A DNA stretch of 64,000 nt from Afipia massiliensis (GCF_014203115.1 NZ_JACHIJ010000002.1:248001-312000), one strand, 5' to 3'; shown: positions 45,159 to 55,077, numbered from the stretch's first letter. Translations and numbers: made by a program. The notes: generated from the sequence alone by a model not told the origin.

Positions 45159-45614
45159 CTACTTCTTTTCCTCTTCGCTGCCTTCCTGCTTGAACGGAGC
45201 CAGCAGCCAGAGCGTGAGGAACGTGAACAGGGAGATCATCACGGCGACGTCGTAAGCGCCGAGCCCGACCGCCGCGCCGGTGGCCCCGGTCGCCCAGAGG
45301 CTGGCGGCGGTGGCGGTGCCGCGCACCGAATTCTCGGTTTTCAAGATTGCCCCGCCGCCGATGAAGCCCATGCCGGTCATCAGGCCTTCGATGATGCGCG
45401 CGGTGCCCTCGGGGTGCCCTTCGAGGATGTGCTCAGTGGCCTGCACGATGCCGCAGGTCGCCAGCGCCACCAGCGGGAACGTCCGCAGTCCGGCGCTTCG
45501 CTCCGCCTTTTCCCGGTTCCAGCCGATTGGCAGCGCCAGCACGTAAGCCACTGCGAGCGCAATTAAATGCGGCCCGATCCGAAAGCTGCCGGTCATCTCC
45601 AAAAGCGACTGCAT
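45159..45614 (-). CDS. MgtC/SapB-family membrane protein
   Basis: 151 residues with four or five hydrophobic helices. The conserved N-terminal block LPIGWNREKAERSAGLRTFP and GMGFIGGGAILKTENSVRGT identify MgtC/SapB, linked in other bacteria to Mg limitation, acid or intracellular survival. The C-terminal soluble domain of MgtC proper is absent, so this is the short SapB-like form. Confidence 0.92.
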   Translation of the reverse strand: MQSLLEMTGSFRIGPHLIALAVAYVLALPIGWNREKAERSAGLRTFPLVALATCGIVQATEHILEGHPEGTARIIEGLMTGMGFIGGGAILKTENSVRGTATAASLWATGATGAAVGLGAYDVAVMISLFTFLTLWLLAPFKQEGSEEEKK

Positions 45615-45662
45615 GGACCCCTCCAGGAATCGTTGCAGCGTGACACGGAGACGCGCGCGGCG

Positions 45663-46871
45663 CTACTCGGTCTTGGTGGTGCTGTTGGAACTGGTCCGCG
45701 GCTTGCCGTCCTTACCATCCTTGCCCGCGCCCGCAATGCGGACCTGATCGCCGTCGGCGATACCGTCGAGCGGGGTCACGATGACCCGGTCGTCCGGCGA
45801 CAGGCCGGAGGCGATCTCGATCTCGCGGCCGAGATCGCGGGCGATGGTGATGGTCTTGAACAGTACCTTGTCACCCGCGGTGACAGTCGCCACGCGCAGA
45901 CCGCTGCTGTTGAACACCAGCGCGCTTGCCGGAATGCTCAGGGGCTGCACGTCGCTCGACAGGGATAGCTTGACGTTGGCGAAGGCGCCGGGCCGCAATT
46001 CGCCCTTCGGGTTTTCGATGGCTAGCTGCATCCGCGTGGTGCCGGATGACACGTCCACCGACTGCGCGGAGGCCTCGATGGTCGCCGGGAAGGTGCGGTT
46101 GGCATATTCCGGGACCGTGACCGTCGCCTTCGCGCCCATTTTGATGGCGGGCAGATAGCTCTGCGGCACGTTCACGTAGAGCCGCAGCTTGCTGACGTTG
46201 GACACGACAAACATCGCGGCACCCGAACCGGTGCCGCCGCTGATCAGCGCGCCGACGTCGGTATTGCGTTCGGTGACGACGCCGTCGAACGGCGCGGTCA
46301 CGAGCTTGTAGGCGGCGAGCGCCTCGAGGCGTTCGACGTTGGCCTGCTGCGACTTGACCTGCGCTTCCTTGCTGGCGAGGTCGGCCGAGCGCTCGTCGAT
46401 CTCCTGCTGCGAAACGAAGTTCGACGCCAGCAAGGTCTTGCGGCGGGCCAGCGTCGCAGCCGACAGCTTGGCGGCGGCCTGTGCATTGGCCAGGTCGGCG
46501 CGTGCCTGCAACAGTTGCTGATCGAGATCCGGAGCCTCGATTTCAGCGAGTTCCTGCCCCGCTTTGACCTGCGCGCCGATGTCGGACTTCCAGCCTTTCA
46601 GGTAGCCGCTGACCCGCGCATAGATCGGCGCACGGGAATAGGCTTCCAGCCGGCCCGGCAACTCGAGCGTGGCGTTGAGCGGCTTGGTCCCGGGCAGCGT
46701 CACCGCCACCGACGGCACGGCCTGCGCATCGGTCCATTCCTTGAGCTGGGCGTCGCCCTTCGAGCGGGTGATGATGCCGGTGACGACCACGGCCGTCAGC
46801 ACGCCGATGGCAACGGTGCCGTAGAGCCTTAGCTTGCGCGGCGACACGCGTGTGCCCTGATCAGGTCGCAT
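45663..46871 (-). CDS. RND efflux periplasmic adaptor subunit (HlyD/AcrA-like)
   Basis: Membrane fusion protein of 402 residues with an N-terminal anchor (TVAIGVLTAVVVTGIIT). The lipoyl half-motifs GRLEAYSRAPIYARVSGYLK and KLVTAPFDGVVTERNTDVG enclose a coiled-coil hairpin (~105-180, AKLSAATLARRKTLLASNFV). Barrel-sandwich and membrane-proximal domains follow. Its start overlaps the end of the permease gene by 11 bp. Gene order permease-adaptor is the reverse of acrAB. No outer-membrane factor gene is adjacent. Confidence 0.94.
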   Translation of the reverse strand: MRPDQGTRVSPRKLRLYGTVAIGVLTAVVVTGIITRSKGDAQLKEWTDAQAVPSVAVTLPGTKPLNATLELPGRLEAYSRAPIYARVSGYLKGWKSDIGAQVKAGQELAEIEAPDLDQQLLQARADLANAQAAAKLSAATLARRKTLLASNFVSQQEIDERSADLASKEAQVKSQQANVERLEALAAYKLVTAPFDGVVTERNTDVGALISGGTGSGAAMFVVSNVSKLRLYVNVPQSYLPAIKMGAKATVTVPEYANRTFPATIEASAQSVDVSSGTTRMQLAIENPKGELRPGAFANVKLSLSSDVQPLSIPASALVFNSSGLRVATVTAGDKVLFKTITIARDLGREIEIASGLSPDDRVIVTPLDGIADGDQVRIAGAGKDGKDGKPRTSSNSTTKTE

Positions 46872-49800
46872 GAACGATCTCCGGTGCCATCGCAGGTTTT
46901 GCGGGCATCTTCTTGTGAACCATACTGAACAGCACTGGCACGAACATCAACGTGGCAAATGTCGCAAAAATCAACCCGCCGACCACGGCGCGTCCGAGCG
47001 GCGCGTTCTGCTCGCCGCCCTCGCCCAGTCCCAGCGCCATCGGCGTCATGCCGATGATCATCGCCAGCGCGGTCATCAGCACCGGCCGGAACCGGACGAA
47101 GCCGGCATCGAGCGCGGCGGCGATCGGGTCGCCCAATTCCTCATAACGCTCACGGGCGAAGGCGATGACCAGCACGGAGTTCGCCGTCGCCACGCCCATG
47201 CACATGATCGCACCGGTCAGCGCTGGCACCGACAGCGTGGTGTGGGTCGCGAACAGGAACCAGACGATGCCCGCCAGCGCCGCCGGCAGCGCCGATATGA
47301 TCACGAACGGATCGGACCACGACTGGAAGTTGACCACGATCAGAAGGTAGATCAGCACAATGGCGCCAAGCAGGCCGAACAGCAGCCCCGCGAAGGCGCT
47401 GTTCATGGTTTCCACCTGCCCGAGCAGAACCACGCGGCTGCCCCTGGGAACATCGTTCGCGGTGTCGGCGATAACCTTGTTGATGTCCTTCGCCACCGCG
47501 CCGAGATCGCGCCCCTGCGGCGTCGCATAGATCTGGACCATGGTCTGGATGTCGTACTGCGACACCACAGCGCTGGAGGACGAGCGGTTGATGTTGGCGA
47601 TGCTGCCGAGGATCGGCGGCGTCGCCATCCCCGCCGCGGAAATCGGCAACGCCTCGAGCTTGTTCAGCGAGTCGATCCGGTACTGCGGCGTCTGCATCAC
47701 GATGGAATACGACACGCCGTTTTCGGGATTGAGGAAGAACGTCGGCGCCACCTGCGAGCTGCCGGCGAGATTGACGACCATGCTGTTGGTGACGTCGCGC
47801 GCCGTCAGCCCGACATACTGCGCGCGGGTCCGGTCGACATCGACATTGAAGCCTGGACTGTTCGGCGACTGCTGGATCCGCGCGTCCGCCACGCCGGGAA
47901 TAAGCCTGATCCGCCGCAGCAGATCGTTGGCGTACTTGAAATTCCCCTCGGCGTTATTGCCGCGAACCTGAAGATCAATCGGAGCCGGCGCGCCGAAGTT
48001 CAGAATCTGGCTGACGATGTCGGCGGGCAGGAACGCGAAGGAGACGCCGGGGAATTCGCGCGGCAGCTTCTCGCGCAGCTCGCGGACATACTCGTCGGTC
48101 GGACGGTGATCGCCCTTCAGCTTGATCTGGATATCGCCATCCTGCGGACCGATCACGCCGGTGTTGTTGTAGGTCATGTTGATGCTGCTGTTCGGCATCC
48201 CGATGTTATCGGCCATGGTGTCGATATTGTCGGGCGGGATGACCTGCCGGATCGCCTTCTGAATGTCGGCCAGCCGGTTCGCGGTTTCTTCGACGCGGGT
48301 ACCGATCTGGTTGCGGACATGGATCAGGATTTGGCCGGTATCGACCGACGGGAAGAAGTTGCGGCCGAGGAACGGCACCAGCAGGAACGACAGCGCGACG
48401 AAAGCGAGGAAGCCCGTGACGAATATCGGCCGGTGAGCGAGCGCCATTTCGAGCAGGCCGTGGTAGCCCGCCCTGAATTTCTCGAACCGGGTCTCGAAAC
48501 CACGCTGGAACAGCACCAGCGGATTGCGGGTGGGCGGCTTTTCCGCGGCATTGCCGTGCTCGTCATGGGCGTGCTTGTGCAGCAGGTACTTCGCCATCGT
48601 CGGCACCAGCGTGCGCGACAGGATGAACGACCAGACCATGGCGAACATCACCGAGAGCGCCATCGGCACGAACAGGAAGCGCGACACGCCGGTGAGGAAG
48701 AACATCGGCACGAACACGATGCAGATACACAGCAGCGATACGAACGCGGGCGTCACGATCTGACGCGCGCCGTCGAGGATCGATTCCTCGACCTCCTTGC
48801 CCTGCTCCAGATGCCAGTTGATGTTCTCGATGGTCACGGTCGCATCGTCGACCAGAATACCGACGGCGAGCGCGAGGCCGCCGAGCGTCATGATGTTGAG
48901 CGTCTCGCCGATCGCCGCCAGGCAGATGATCGCGCCGAGCACCGACAGCGGGATCGAGACCGCGATAATGATGGTCGAACGCCAGCTTCCCAGAAACAGC
49001 AGGATCATGATGCTGGTCAGCACCGCGGCGAGCACGCCCTCAAAGGCGACGCCGGCGATCGCGCCACGCACGAAGATCGACTGGTCGCCGATGAACGAGA
49101 CCCTGAGCGAGTCAGGCATCGAGTCCTTAATATCGGCGACTTTCTGTTTGATGCCGGAGATGATGTCCAGCGTCGATGTCGCGCCGGCCTTCAACACCAT
49201 CATCAGCACGGAGCGGTTGCCGTCGACATGAACGATATTGGTTTGCGGCGGATTGCCGTCGCGCACCGTCGCCACGTCGCGGATATAGACGGTGGCCCCG
49301 TTCACGACCCTGATAGGCAGGTTGCCAAGCTCTTCGATCTTCAGCGGAGAGTTGTTGAGCCGGATGTTATATTCGAAGTCGCCGATCTTCTGGGTGCCGA
49401 CAGGGGTGATCAGGTTTTGCGCGGCCAGCGCGTTGGCGACGTCCTGCCCCGACAGGCCGAGCGCCTGCATCGCGCTCGGGTTGAGGTCGATCTGGATCTG
49501 GCGCTGCTTGCCGCCGTAAGGCCACGGGATCGCGGCGCCGGGCACTGTGACCAGCGGCGTACGCAACTGATTGGTGGCAAAGTCGAACAGGTTTTGCTCG
49601 GTCAGTCCTTCGCCCGCCAGCGCAAGCTGGACGATCGGCACCGTGGAGGCATTGTAATTCAGGATCAGCGGCGGCGTGGCGCCCTGCGGCAACTGCCGGA
49701 GCATCGTCTGCGAGATCGCGGTCACCTGCGCGTTGGCGGTGCGGATATCGACGTTGGGCTGGAAGAAGATCTTGATGACGCCGGTGCCGTTGTAGGAATT

Positions 49801-50052
49801 GGCGACGATGTGCTCGATGTCGTTGACGGTCGTGGTCAGCGCGCGCTGGAACGGCGTCACGATGCGGCCCGACATCTGGTCCGGCGGCAGGCCGGTATAG
49901 GACCAGACCACCCCGATCACCGGAATTCGGATCTCGGGGAAAATATCGGTCGGTGTGCGCAAGGCCGCGAGCGGCCCGACAATCAGCAGCAGAAGTGCCA
50001 GCACGACGAAAGTATAAGGTCGGCTTAGGGCAATCCGGACGAGCGCATTCAT
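46861..50052 (-). CDS. RND-family efflux permease (HAE1/AcrB-like)
   Basis: Inner-membrane proton-driven exporter, 1063 residues from ATG 50052, with twelve expected helices and two large periplasmic loops. The N-terminus NALVRIALSRPYTFVVLALL and LRTPTDIFPEIRIPVI are typical. The proton-relay pair is the Asp-Asp in GILVDDATVTIENI. A His-rich cytoplasmic loop (HKHAHDEHGN) precedes the second half. Substrates are unknown. It is coupled to the downstream adaptor gene. The antisense strand is open for over 3 kb, a codon-bias artefact. Confidence 0.95.
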   Translation of the reverse strand: MNALVRIALSRPYTFVVLALLLLIVGPLAALRTPTDIFPEIRIPVIGVVWSYTGLPPDQMSGRIVTPFQRALTTTVNDIEHIVANSYNGTGVIKIFFQPNVDIRTANAQVTAISQTMLRQLPQGATPPLILNYNASTVPIVQLALAGEGLTEQNLFDFATNQLRTPLVTVPGAAIPWPYGGKQRQIQIDLNPSAMQALGLSGQDVANALAAQNLITPVGTQKIGDFEYNIRLNNSPLKIEELGNLPIRVVNGATVYIRDVATVRDGNPPQTNIVHVDGNRSVLMMVLKAGATSTLDIISGIKQKVADIKDSMPDSLRVSFIGDQSIFVRGAIAGVAFEGVLAAVLTSIMILLFLGSWRSTIIIAVSIPLSVLGAIICLAAIGETLNIMTLGGLALAVGILVDDATVTIENINWHLEQGKEVEESILDGARQIVTPAFVSLLCICIVFVPMFFLTGVSRFLFVPMALSVMFAMVWSFILSRTLVPTMAKYLLHKHAHDEHGNAAEKPPTRNPLVLFQRGFETRFEKFRAGYHGLLEMALAHRPIFVTGFLAFVALSFLLVPFLGRNFFPSVDTGQILIHVRNQIGTRVEETANRLADIQKAIRQVIPPDNIDTMADNIGMPNSSINMTYNNTGVIGPQDGDIQIKLKGDHRPTDEYVRELREKLPREFPGVSFAFLPADIVSQILNFGAPAPIDLQVRGNNAEGNFKYANDLLRRIRLIPGVADARIQQSPNSPGFNVDVDRTRAQYVGLTARDVTNSMVVNLAGSSQVAPTFFLNPENGVSYSIVMQTPQYRIDSLNKLEALPISAAGMATPPILGSIANINRSSSSAVVSQYDIQTMVQIYATPQGRDLGAVAKDINKVIADTANDVPRGSRVVLLGQVETMNSAFAGLLFGLLGAIVLIYLLIVVNFQSWSDPFVIISALPAALAGIVWFLFATHTTLSVPALTGAIMCMGVATANSVLVIAFARERYEELGDPIAAALDAGFVRFRPVLMTALAMIIGMTPMALGLGEGGEQNAPLGRAVVGGLIFATFATLMFVPVLFSMVHKKMPAKPAMAPEIVHAT

Positions 50053-50327
50053 ATTTGACGTTTCTCGGTCAGCAGAGCGCATCGCTGCGCCCGCAGGAAG
50101 GACCTGTTCTCTTCACGCTTCAAATCTGGGGGCTGATCTATCCGAATCTGCCGCGATTGCGCAACGCCGCAGAACTCACAGTCACTTGTTCAGGCGGCGG
50201 AACTGCCTGTTTTGGCGGCGAATTACGCAATATTTCGCCGCCCGGGGTTAATTTATCACAGGATCAACTGGGCCTAGGTGACCACCGCCCGCAGGCCGAC
50301 TGCGGCCGGCCTACAAAAGCGCAATAA
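50053..50327. other. Intergenic region upstream of the RND operon with a dyad
   Basis: No gene seen. A perfect 9-bp inverted repeat, GGCGGCGAA (50214-50222) and TTCGCCGCC (50234-50242), lies about 160 bp upstream of the permease start, with a smaller CAGGC/GCCTG dyad nearby. It could be a regulator site or a repeat remnant; no regulator gene adjoins. Confidence 0.45.
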
Positions 50328-50353
50328 AAAAGCCCGGCCTAAGCCGGGCTTTT
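50328..50353 (-). terminator. Intrinsic terminator of the double-barrel outer-membrane gene
   Basis: AAAAGCCCGGC/GCCGGGCTTTT, a perfect 11-bp stem with loop CTAA. The minus-strand side ends in a run of six T, 17 bp after the outer-membrane gene. Confidence 0.9.
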
Positions 50354-50369
50354 GGATGCGAGGAGATAT

Positions 50370-51869
50370 TCAGTACTTCGCGGCAACCGGCCCGTCCCAA
50401 TTGAACTTGTAACTCAACTCGGTCCGGACGGTCTGGACCGTCGGCTTGAACGACATCGCAACAACGGGCGCGCCATCAAGTGTAGCGACGGTGTTGACGC
50501 TGTCATACCCCGCGTACCGATACTCCGAGCGCAGGAACCAGCCATTGCCGGGAAGAAGGTCAAGTTTGGTTTCGACGCCGCTTCCGAGGAACCAGCCCTT
50601 GTGGGTATGGCCGGGCACATTGTCGCCCGGCACTGCAGGCAGACCAGTTAAGAGACTGGCAGCCAGAGAGCTGTCAAATTTCGCTTCCGTGTAACCGCCA
50701 TTGATATACGTCAGCGTCTTCGGCGTGATCAGCCAGCCGGCGCGCGCGCCAACAGCCCAGGACGAACTCAACTTTGTCGCAGCGCCGATCGGGTCTGTCG
50801 GGTTTCTATAGAAGAGCGTGTCGGCGGTACCGTGAATGTTGGCGAAATCATAGTTGGCAAGGACACCGGCAACGATGCGGTTGCTGAACTGATAATCGAC
50901 ACCGCCACTGATGATGCCGAACGCACCCTTTGCACCCATGTTGGCGTGGGTCGGGAACGCAGGAAAGCCAAAGTTGGACTGCGCGACATTCGCGAGGCCG
51001 TACCCGCCGCCACCGCTGATGTAGATGCCGGTCCACGACATCGGTGCAGAGGCGGAACTGCGAACAGGCGCCGCATAGGTTTTCGGCGCGCCGAACGGAT
51101 TGAATTTATACGTCAACTCCGTCCGTACAGTCTGCACGTCGGGACGCATCGTGACGCGCGCATTGAACGGAATGACACCCAGAGCTAACTGCTGGGCGGT
51201 GGCTCCATCGTAGCGCGCATAACGGTATTCGGTCCGCGCGAACCAGCCGTCTCCGGGCAGGAAATCCAGCTTCGTTTCGATACCGGTGCCGAGGAACCAG
51301 CCATCCAGGGTCCGCGAACCCAAGGCGACCGGGACTCCAATACCAAACGCCGGAAGTCCGTTGAGCTGAGTGATGTTGATCGCGTCAAATCTGGCCTGAG
51401 TGTAACCACCGCTGACATAGGTCAGCGTTTTTTCATCGAATAGCCAACCGAGGCGCGCGCCGACAGCCCATGTCGAACTGAGCTTTTCCTCACCGCCCAA
51501 TGGAGAGAGAATTCCAACAGCGTTTGCCAGCGAATACGTGCCCTTGATGTCCGAAAAATCATAGTTTCCGAACACACCCGCGACGATACGGTCGGTGAAT
51601 TGATAGTCGTAACCGGCGCTGACCGTTCCGAACCAACCCTTCGCGGCGTTGTTCACTCCGTTGTTCGCAAGGAAACCGGCTGTAGTTGCTGCGCTGGTCT
51701 CTTCATTGACCATGCCATAGCCGAAGCCGCCACCCACATAGAACCCGGTCCAACTGTACGTGGGAGCCGCCGCCGGAGCCTTGGTGTAAACACGGCTGGG
51801 CAAATCGGCCGCATGGGCGAATGACACCGTTGCCAGCACAGCAGCGGTCGACAAAAGAATTTTTTGCAA
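50370..51869 (-). CDS. Outer-membrane protein with two tandem beta-barrel domains
   Basis: 499 residues from a TTG start at 51869 (GGGGGC just upstream); the signal peptide ends at AHAAD. Two homologous Omp25/RopB-like barrels occupy ~39-258 and ~278-492. Matching blocks include SWTGFYVGGGFGYG and SWTGIYISGGGGYG, GWFLGTGIETKLDFLPGDGW and GWFLGSGVETKLDLLPGNGW, and ELTYKF and ELSYKF. A Pro/Ala/Ser linker (~259-277) joins them. The usual protein of this family is one barrel of about 250 residues, so this is an internal duplication. A start at 52043 would lose the signal peptide. Confidence 0.9.
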   Translation of the reverse strand: MQKILLSTAAVLATVSFAHAADLPSRVYTKAPAAAPTYSWTGFYVGGGFGYGMVNEETSAATTAGFLANNGVNNAAKGWFGTVSAGYDYQFTDRIVAGVFGNYDFSDIKGTYSLANAVGILSPLGGEEKLSSTWAVGARLGWLFDEKTLTYVSGGYTQARFDAINITQLNGLPAFGIGVPVALGSRTLDGWFLGTGIETKLDFLPGDGWFARTEYRYARYDGATAQQLALGVIPFNARVTMRPDVQTVRTELTYKFNPFGAPKTYAAPVRSSASAPMSWTGIYISGGGGYGLANVAQSNFGFPAFPTHANMGAKGAFGIISGGVDYQFSNRIVAGVLANYDFANIHGTADTLFYRNPTDPIGAATKLSSSWAVGARAGWLITPKTLTYINGGYTEAKFDSSLAASLLTGLPAVPGDNVPGHTHKGWFLGSGVETKLDLLPGNGWFLRSEYRYAGYDSVNTVATLDGAPVVAMSFKPTVQTVRTELSYKFNWDGPVAAKY

Positions 51870-52067
51870 GGAGCCCCCAAAAGTCAAAGTATCAAAAAGC
51901 CTAAAATACCGGGGGAGCTTACGTGGCAACGCAACCCCAATGATGTAGCGGTAGGGCAACACCTTCCAGAAACGCGCGAGTATCTTCCACTCCGACGCCT
52001 CCCGCTTCGACGTCTGGAGGCGCCCGATTCCACGCGTCATCATCCGGGTGCAGCGGGCCTAAGCCAT

Positions 52068-52481
52068 TTACAGGATCATCTGGGTCTGGGTCACGACGGC
52101 CACAAGCCGCCCCTCCCCGGTCTCGATCCGGGTTTGCCAGACGTGGGTGCGCCGCCCGAGATGGATGGCGGTTGCAGTCGCCGTGACGGTCATCCCGGCC
52201 TTGGCCGCCCCGGTGAAATTGGTCTTGCTCTCGATGGTGGTGGTGCCCTTGGCGTCGGGCGGCAGGTTGATGATGGTTGCGGCCGCGCCGACGGAATCGG
52301 CAAAGGCCATCACCGCGCCGCCGTGGATCGAATGACCCAGCGTGCAGAGATCCTCGCGGACCACCATGGTCGCGACCACCTTGTCCTTCTCGGCGTGCGT
52401 GAAAGCCACGCCCATCAGGGTTGCGAACGGCATCGGCCGCGACTGGATCATATCAAGCAGGGTCACGCTGCCGCTCCTCAT
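52068..52481 (-). CDS. PaaI-family hotdog thioesterase
   Basis: 137 residues, single hotdog fold. CTLGHSIHGGAVMAFADSVG carries the HGGA-type active-site segment, and TTIESKTNFTGAAKAGMTV follows. It hydrolyses acyl-CoA thioesters in the cytosol; the acyl group is unknown. No paa genes are nearby. Confidence 0.9.
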   Translation of the reverse strand: MRSGSVTLLDMIQSRPMPFATLMGVAFTHAEKDKVVATMVVREDLCTLGHSIHGGAVMAFADSVGAAATIINLPPDAKGTTTIESKTNFTGAAKAGMTVTATATAIHLGRRTHVWQTRIETGEGRLVAVVTQTQMIL

Positions 52482-52562
52482 ATTCAGGAAAAGGATGAAT
52501 ATCTTCTTCAGGCAATAGATTAGTTAAAGCGATGGATGAAGCGCCGGGCGCTCCGCCACTCG

Positions 52563-53702
52563 CTAGTTGGAGCGCTCGACCAATTCCTGCCCGACCGCAT
52601 AGAGCCGGCAATCCTTCCAGGCCCGCGCGCATCGCGTTATCGCCTCTTCCTTAGCTTCGTCGCGCGATCGCGCCATAACGCTGGAGCCGCAATGCCCTTC
52701 GGGGTTGACGGCAAACGCCTTGACGTCGGTACGCGCGGAATAATACCGATTGAAGAAGGCTGCGCACGCAGCATTTATGGGCGTCGGCGGTGGAAGGTCA
52801 GCCAAGGGAGGTAACTCCACCACCACCGACGTTGGCAAATGCAACGCGGTCAGGAATGTCTGAACGGGTTGCCACCAAATTTCGATCGGCTCGGCATCCA
52901 GCACCATGTGACCGTCCGTGCCGAACGGCGGTAGCATCTGTAATTGCGCCGGAGCGCCCGAGGTGGTGTAGGCATCGAACATTTGGCGGGCCAATGTCGC
53001 ATTGAAGTAACGATCGTTCTCGGAATACAGCCACAATGCAGGGACACGCGCTGTCTTGCCGAACACGCCGAAGCCCTCGACCAGCCGGCCGGCGCTGCAA
53101 ATTCGGCCTGGTGCGAAAGAGCCGCGGCCACCGGCGACACTCAGAACGCCGATGACGCCCGCAGGATTGGCCGCAGCAGCCGCGGTCGCAGCCAAACCGC
53201 CTGACGACCAGCCCAACAGCAACACATGATCGGGGTCCACCCAAGGCTCACGCCGAAGCGCCGCTACCGCACCGGCAACATCTTCGCCTGCCGTACGTGC
53301 CACCTCCAGATAGTCCCGATTGTCGCATGTTCCTGACATATGTTCGGCATACGGCCCCTCGGAACGTCCGAAACCGCGGCGCATGATCGAGACCGCCGCG
53401 TAACCTCGTTGCGCGAAGGCAACCGACGGGCCGTTAAGCCGGGCTGGCGATTGGCGGGCAATCGTCGCCAAAAAAGTCGGACCATCACCGCGAGGCGTCC
53501 CATGAATCAGGACGACCAGCGGGAAGCGCCCGGGTCTGTCGGGGCGGATCACGAGACCTTCGAGAGTTACCTTGCGTCCATCGGGCAGATCGATCGCAAT
53601 GGCCATTGGAGCGCGGATCAAACCAGGCAGCACTGTTTCCTTGGCGGCCGCGCCTGTCATGAGCAAGACGAGCAAGCCGAAAACGTAAACACAGCGTCGC
53701 AT
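52563..53702 (-). CDS. Secreted alpha/beta hydrolase with C-terminal Cys-containing extension
   Basis: 379 residues; a signal peptide ends near GAAAKE. Core motifs are FPLVVLIHGTPRGDG, the nucleophile elbow LLLGWSSGGLAA, an acid near LWLYSENDRYFN and the His in FGTDGHMVLDAEP. The last ~80 residues are an extra domain with paired Cys (INAACAAFF, EGHCGSSVMARSRDEAKEEA, RCARAWKDCRLYAV), unlike dienelactone hydrolases. Probably a periplasmic esterase or peptidase; substrate unknown. Confidence 0.85.
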   Translation of the reverse strand: MRRCVYVFGLLVLLMTGAAAKETVLPGLIRAPMAIAIDLPDGRKVTLEGLVIRPDRPGRFPLVVLIHGTPRGDGPTFLATIARQSPARLNGPSVAFAQRGYAAVSIMRRGFGRSEGPYAEHMSGTCDNRDYLEVARTAGEDVAGAVAALRREPWVDPDHVLLLGWSSGGLAATAAAAANPAGVIGVLSVAGGRGSFAPGRICSAGRLVEGFGVFGKTARVPALWLYSENDRYFNATLARQMFDAYTTSGAPAQLQMLPPFGTDGHMVLDAEPIEIWWQPVQTFLTALHLPTSVVVELPPLADLPPPTPINAACAAFFNRYYSARTDVKAFAVNPEGHCGSSVMARSRDEAKEEAITRCARAWKDCRLYAVGQELVERSN

Positions 53703-53784
53703 TTACTTTCTCCCCGTCATGAGCAATTCGACAGACCCCGAGATGCTCGCTGGCTTGCGCAAGTGATCCTGCGTCCTATGCAGC

Positions 53785-55077
53785 CTATGCAGCCTCCACA
53801 CCGCACCACCCCGCCACGAACAGCGCGATCGCCCGCGTGGTCTTGCGCAGCGACTCGATTTCGACCCGCTCGTTGAAGCCATGCATCGCCTCCGCGGTCG
53901 CCCCGTAGCACAAGCTCGGGATGCCCGCATTGAGGCCATAGAACCGCGTATCGGTCAGTGCAGTGAACGCCAGCTCCTTCATCGGCCCGCCGCAGACGGT
54001 CTCGTGGACCGAGCGCAGCACCGCCTCGGGTTCGCCGGCGTCCGTCAGCTCATAACCTTCGGAGAGGAAGCCGGACCACTCCACCGCGGGCGGGTTCTTC
54101 GCCAGGAACGGATGTTTTTTCGCGGCCGCTTCGACGCACGCAACGATCTCGGCCTGATGATCGGCAATCGACCAGCCGGGCAGCACGGCGATCCGGCAAT
54201 CCAGGTCACACCATGCCGGCACTGACGAGGCCCAGTCGCCGCCCTTGATGATCCCCGGATTGAAGTTGATCGGGTGTTTCACGACCTTGAAGTGTCTGTC
54301 GCTTGCCGCGCGCCTGTTCCATTCCTCTTCCAGCACTTCAAGTGCTTGAACGAGGTGATACGCCGCCTTGATCGCGTTGGCGCCCGCCCCCGCCTCGAAC
54401 ACATGCACCGGCTTGCCGCGCACCTTGAGGCGAAACCAGATCACGCCGACCTGCGAACGGACCAGCTTGCCGTTGGTCGGCTCCGGGATGAAACAGCAGT
54501 CAGCACGATAGCCGCGCTGCACTGTCGAGAGAGCGCCGACTCCGGTGCTCTCTTCTTCGATGACGGATTGAAAATGAATCCGCGCCGTCGGCCTCAGCCC
54601 CGCCGCGCGCAGCGCATCCAGCGCATAAAGCGCGGCGATGGTGCCGGACTTCATGTCCCCCGCACCGCGCCCATACAGCCAGCCATCCTTCACGGTCGGC
54701 GTGAACGGCGGCGTGTCCCACATGTCGAGCGGACCGGCCGGCACCACATCGCAGTGGCCTTGCAGGATCAGCGAGCGGCCCGCCTCGCGCGCCGGACGAT
54801 AGGTCCCGACCACCGTGCGAGCCTTGGAGAAATCATGCTCGATCGGACCATAGCCGCGCAGGTCCTTCAGATCTTTCGTGTCGATATGCCAGTCATCGAC
54901 CTCGTAGCCGCGCGCGCGCAGCAGGTCGCCCATCATGTCCTGACACGGGCCTTCCGCGCCGCGCGTCGAGGGAATGGATGAAAACTGTTTCGTGGTCTCG
55001 ATCTGCCGGTCGAAGGCATCGTCGATCGCATCGATAATACGGCGCTGGGTGTCGCTCGTCGTTGTTTTGGCGTCCAT
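53785..55077 (-). CDS. M20-family ArgE/DapE-type deacylase
   Basis: Zn-dependent amidohydrolase of 430 residues. ATG 55077 follows AAGGGA with good spacing and is preferred over 55095. LILQGHCDVVPAG and GRGAGDMKSGTIAALYALD provide metal ligands, and VIEEESTGVGAL carries the catalytic Glu pair. The C-terminal SLCYGATAEAMHGFNERVEI supplies the last His. The family removes N-acyl groups from amino acids; the exact substrate is not deducible. Confidence 0.93.
   Translation of the reverse strand: MDAKTTTSDTQRRIIDAIDDAFDRQIETTKQFSSIPSTRGAEGPCQDMMGDLLRARGYEVDDWHIDTKDLKDLRGYGPIEHDFSKARTVVGTYRPAREAGRSLILQGHCDVVPAGPLDMWDTPPFTPTVKDGWLYGRGAGDMKSGTIAALYALDALRAAGLRPTARIHFQSVIEEESTGVGALSTVQRGYRADCCFIPEPTNGKLVRSQVGVIWFRLKVRGKPVHVFEAGAGANAIKAAYHLVQALEVLEEEWNRRAASDRHFKVVKHPINFNPGIIKGGDWASSVPAWCDLDCRIAVLPGWSIADHQAEIVACVEAAAKKHPFLAKNPPAVEWSGFLSEGYELTDAGEPEAVLRSVHETVCGGPMKELAFTALTDTRFYGLNAGIPSLCYGATAEAMHGFNERVEIESLRKTTRAIALFVAGWCGVEAA

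Noticed and set aside
46870..50028. A 1052-codon open frame antisense to the RND permease gene
   Set aside because: It mirrors the GC-biased codons of the permease, its product is a His/Arg/Asp-rich low-complexity chain, and it has no family motif.
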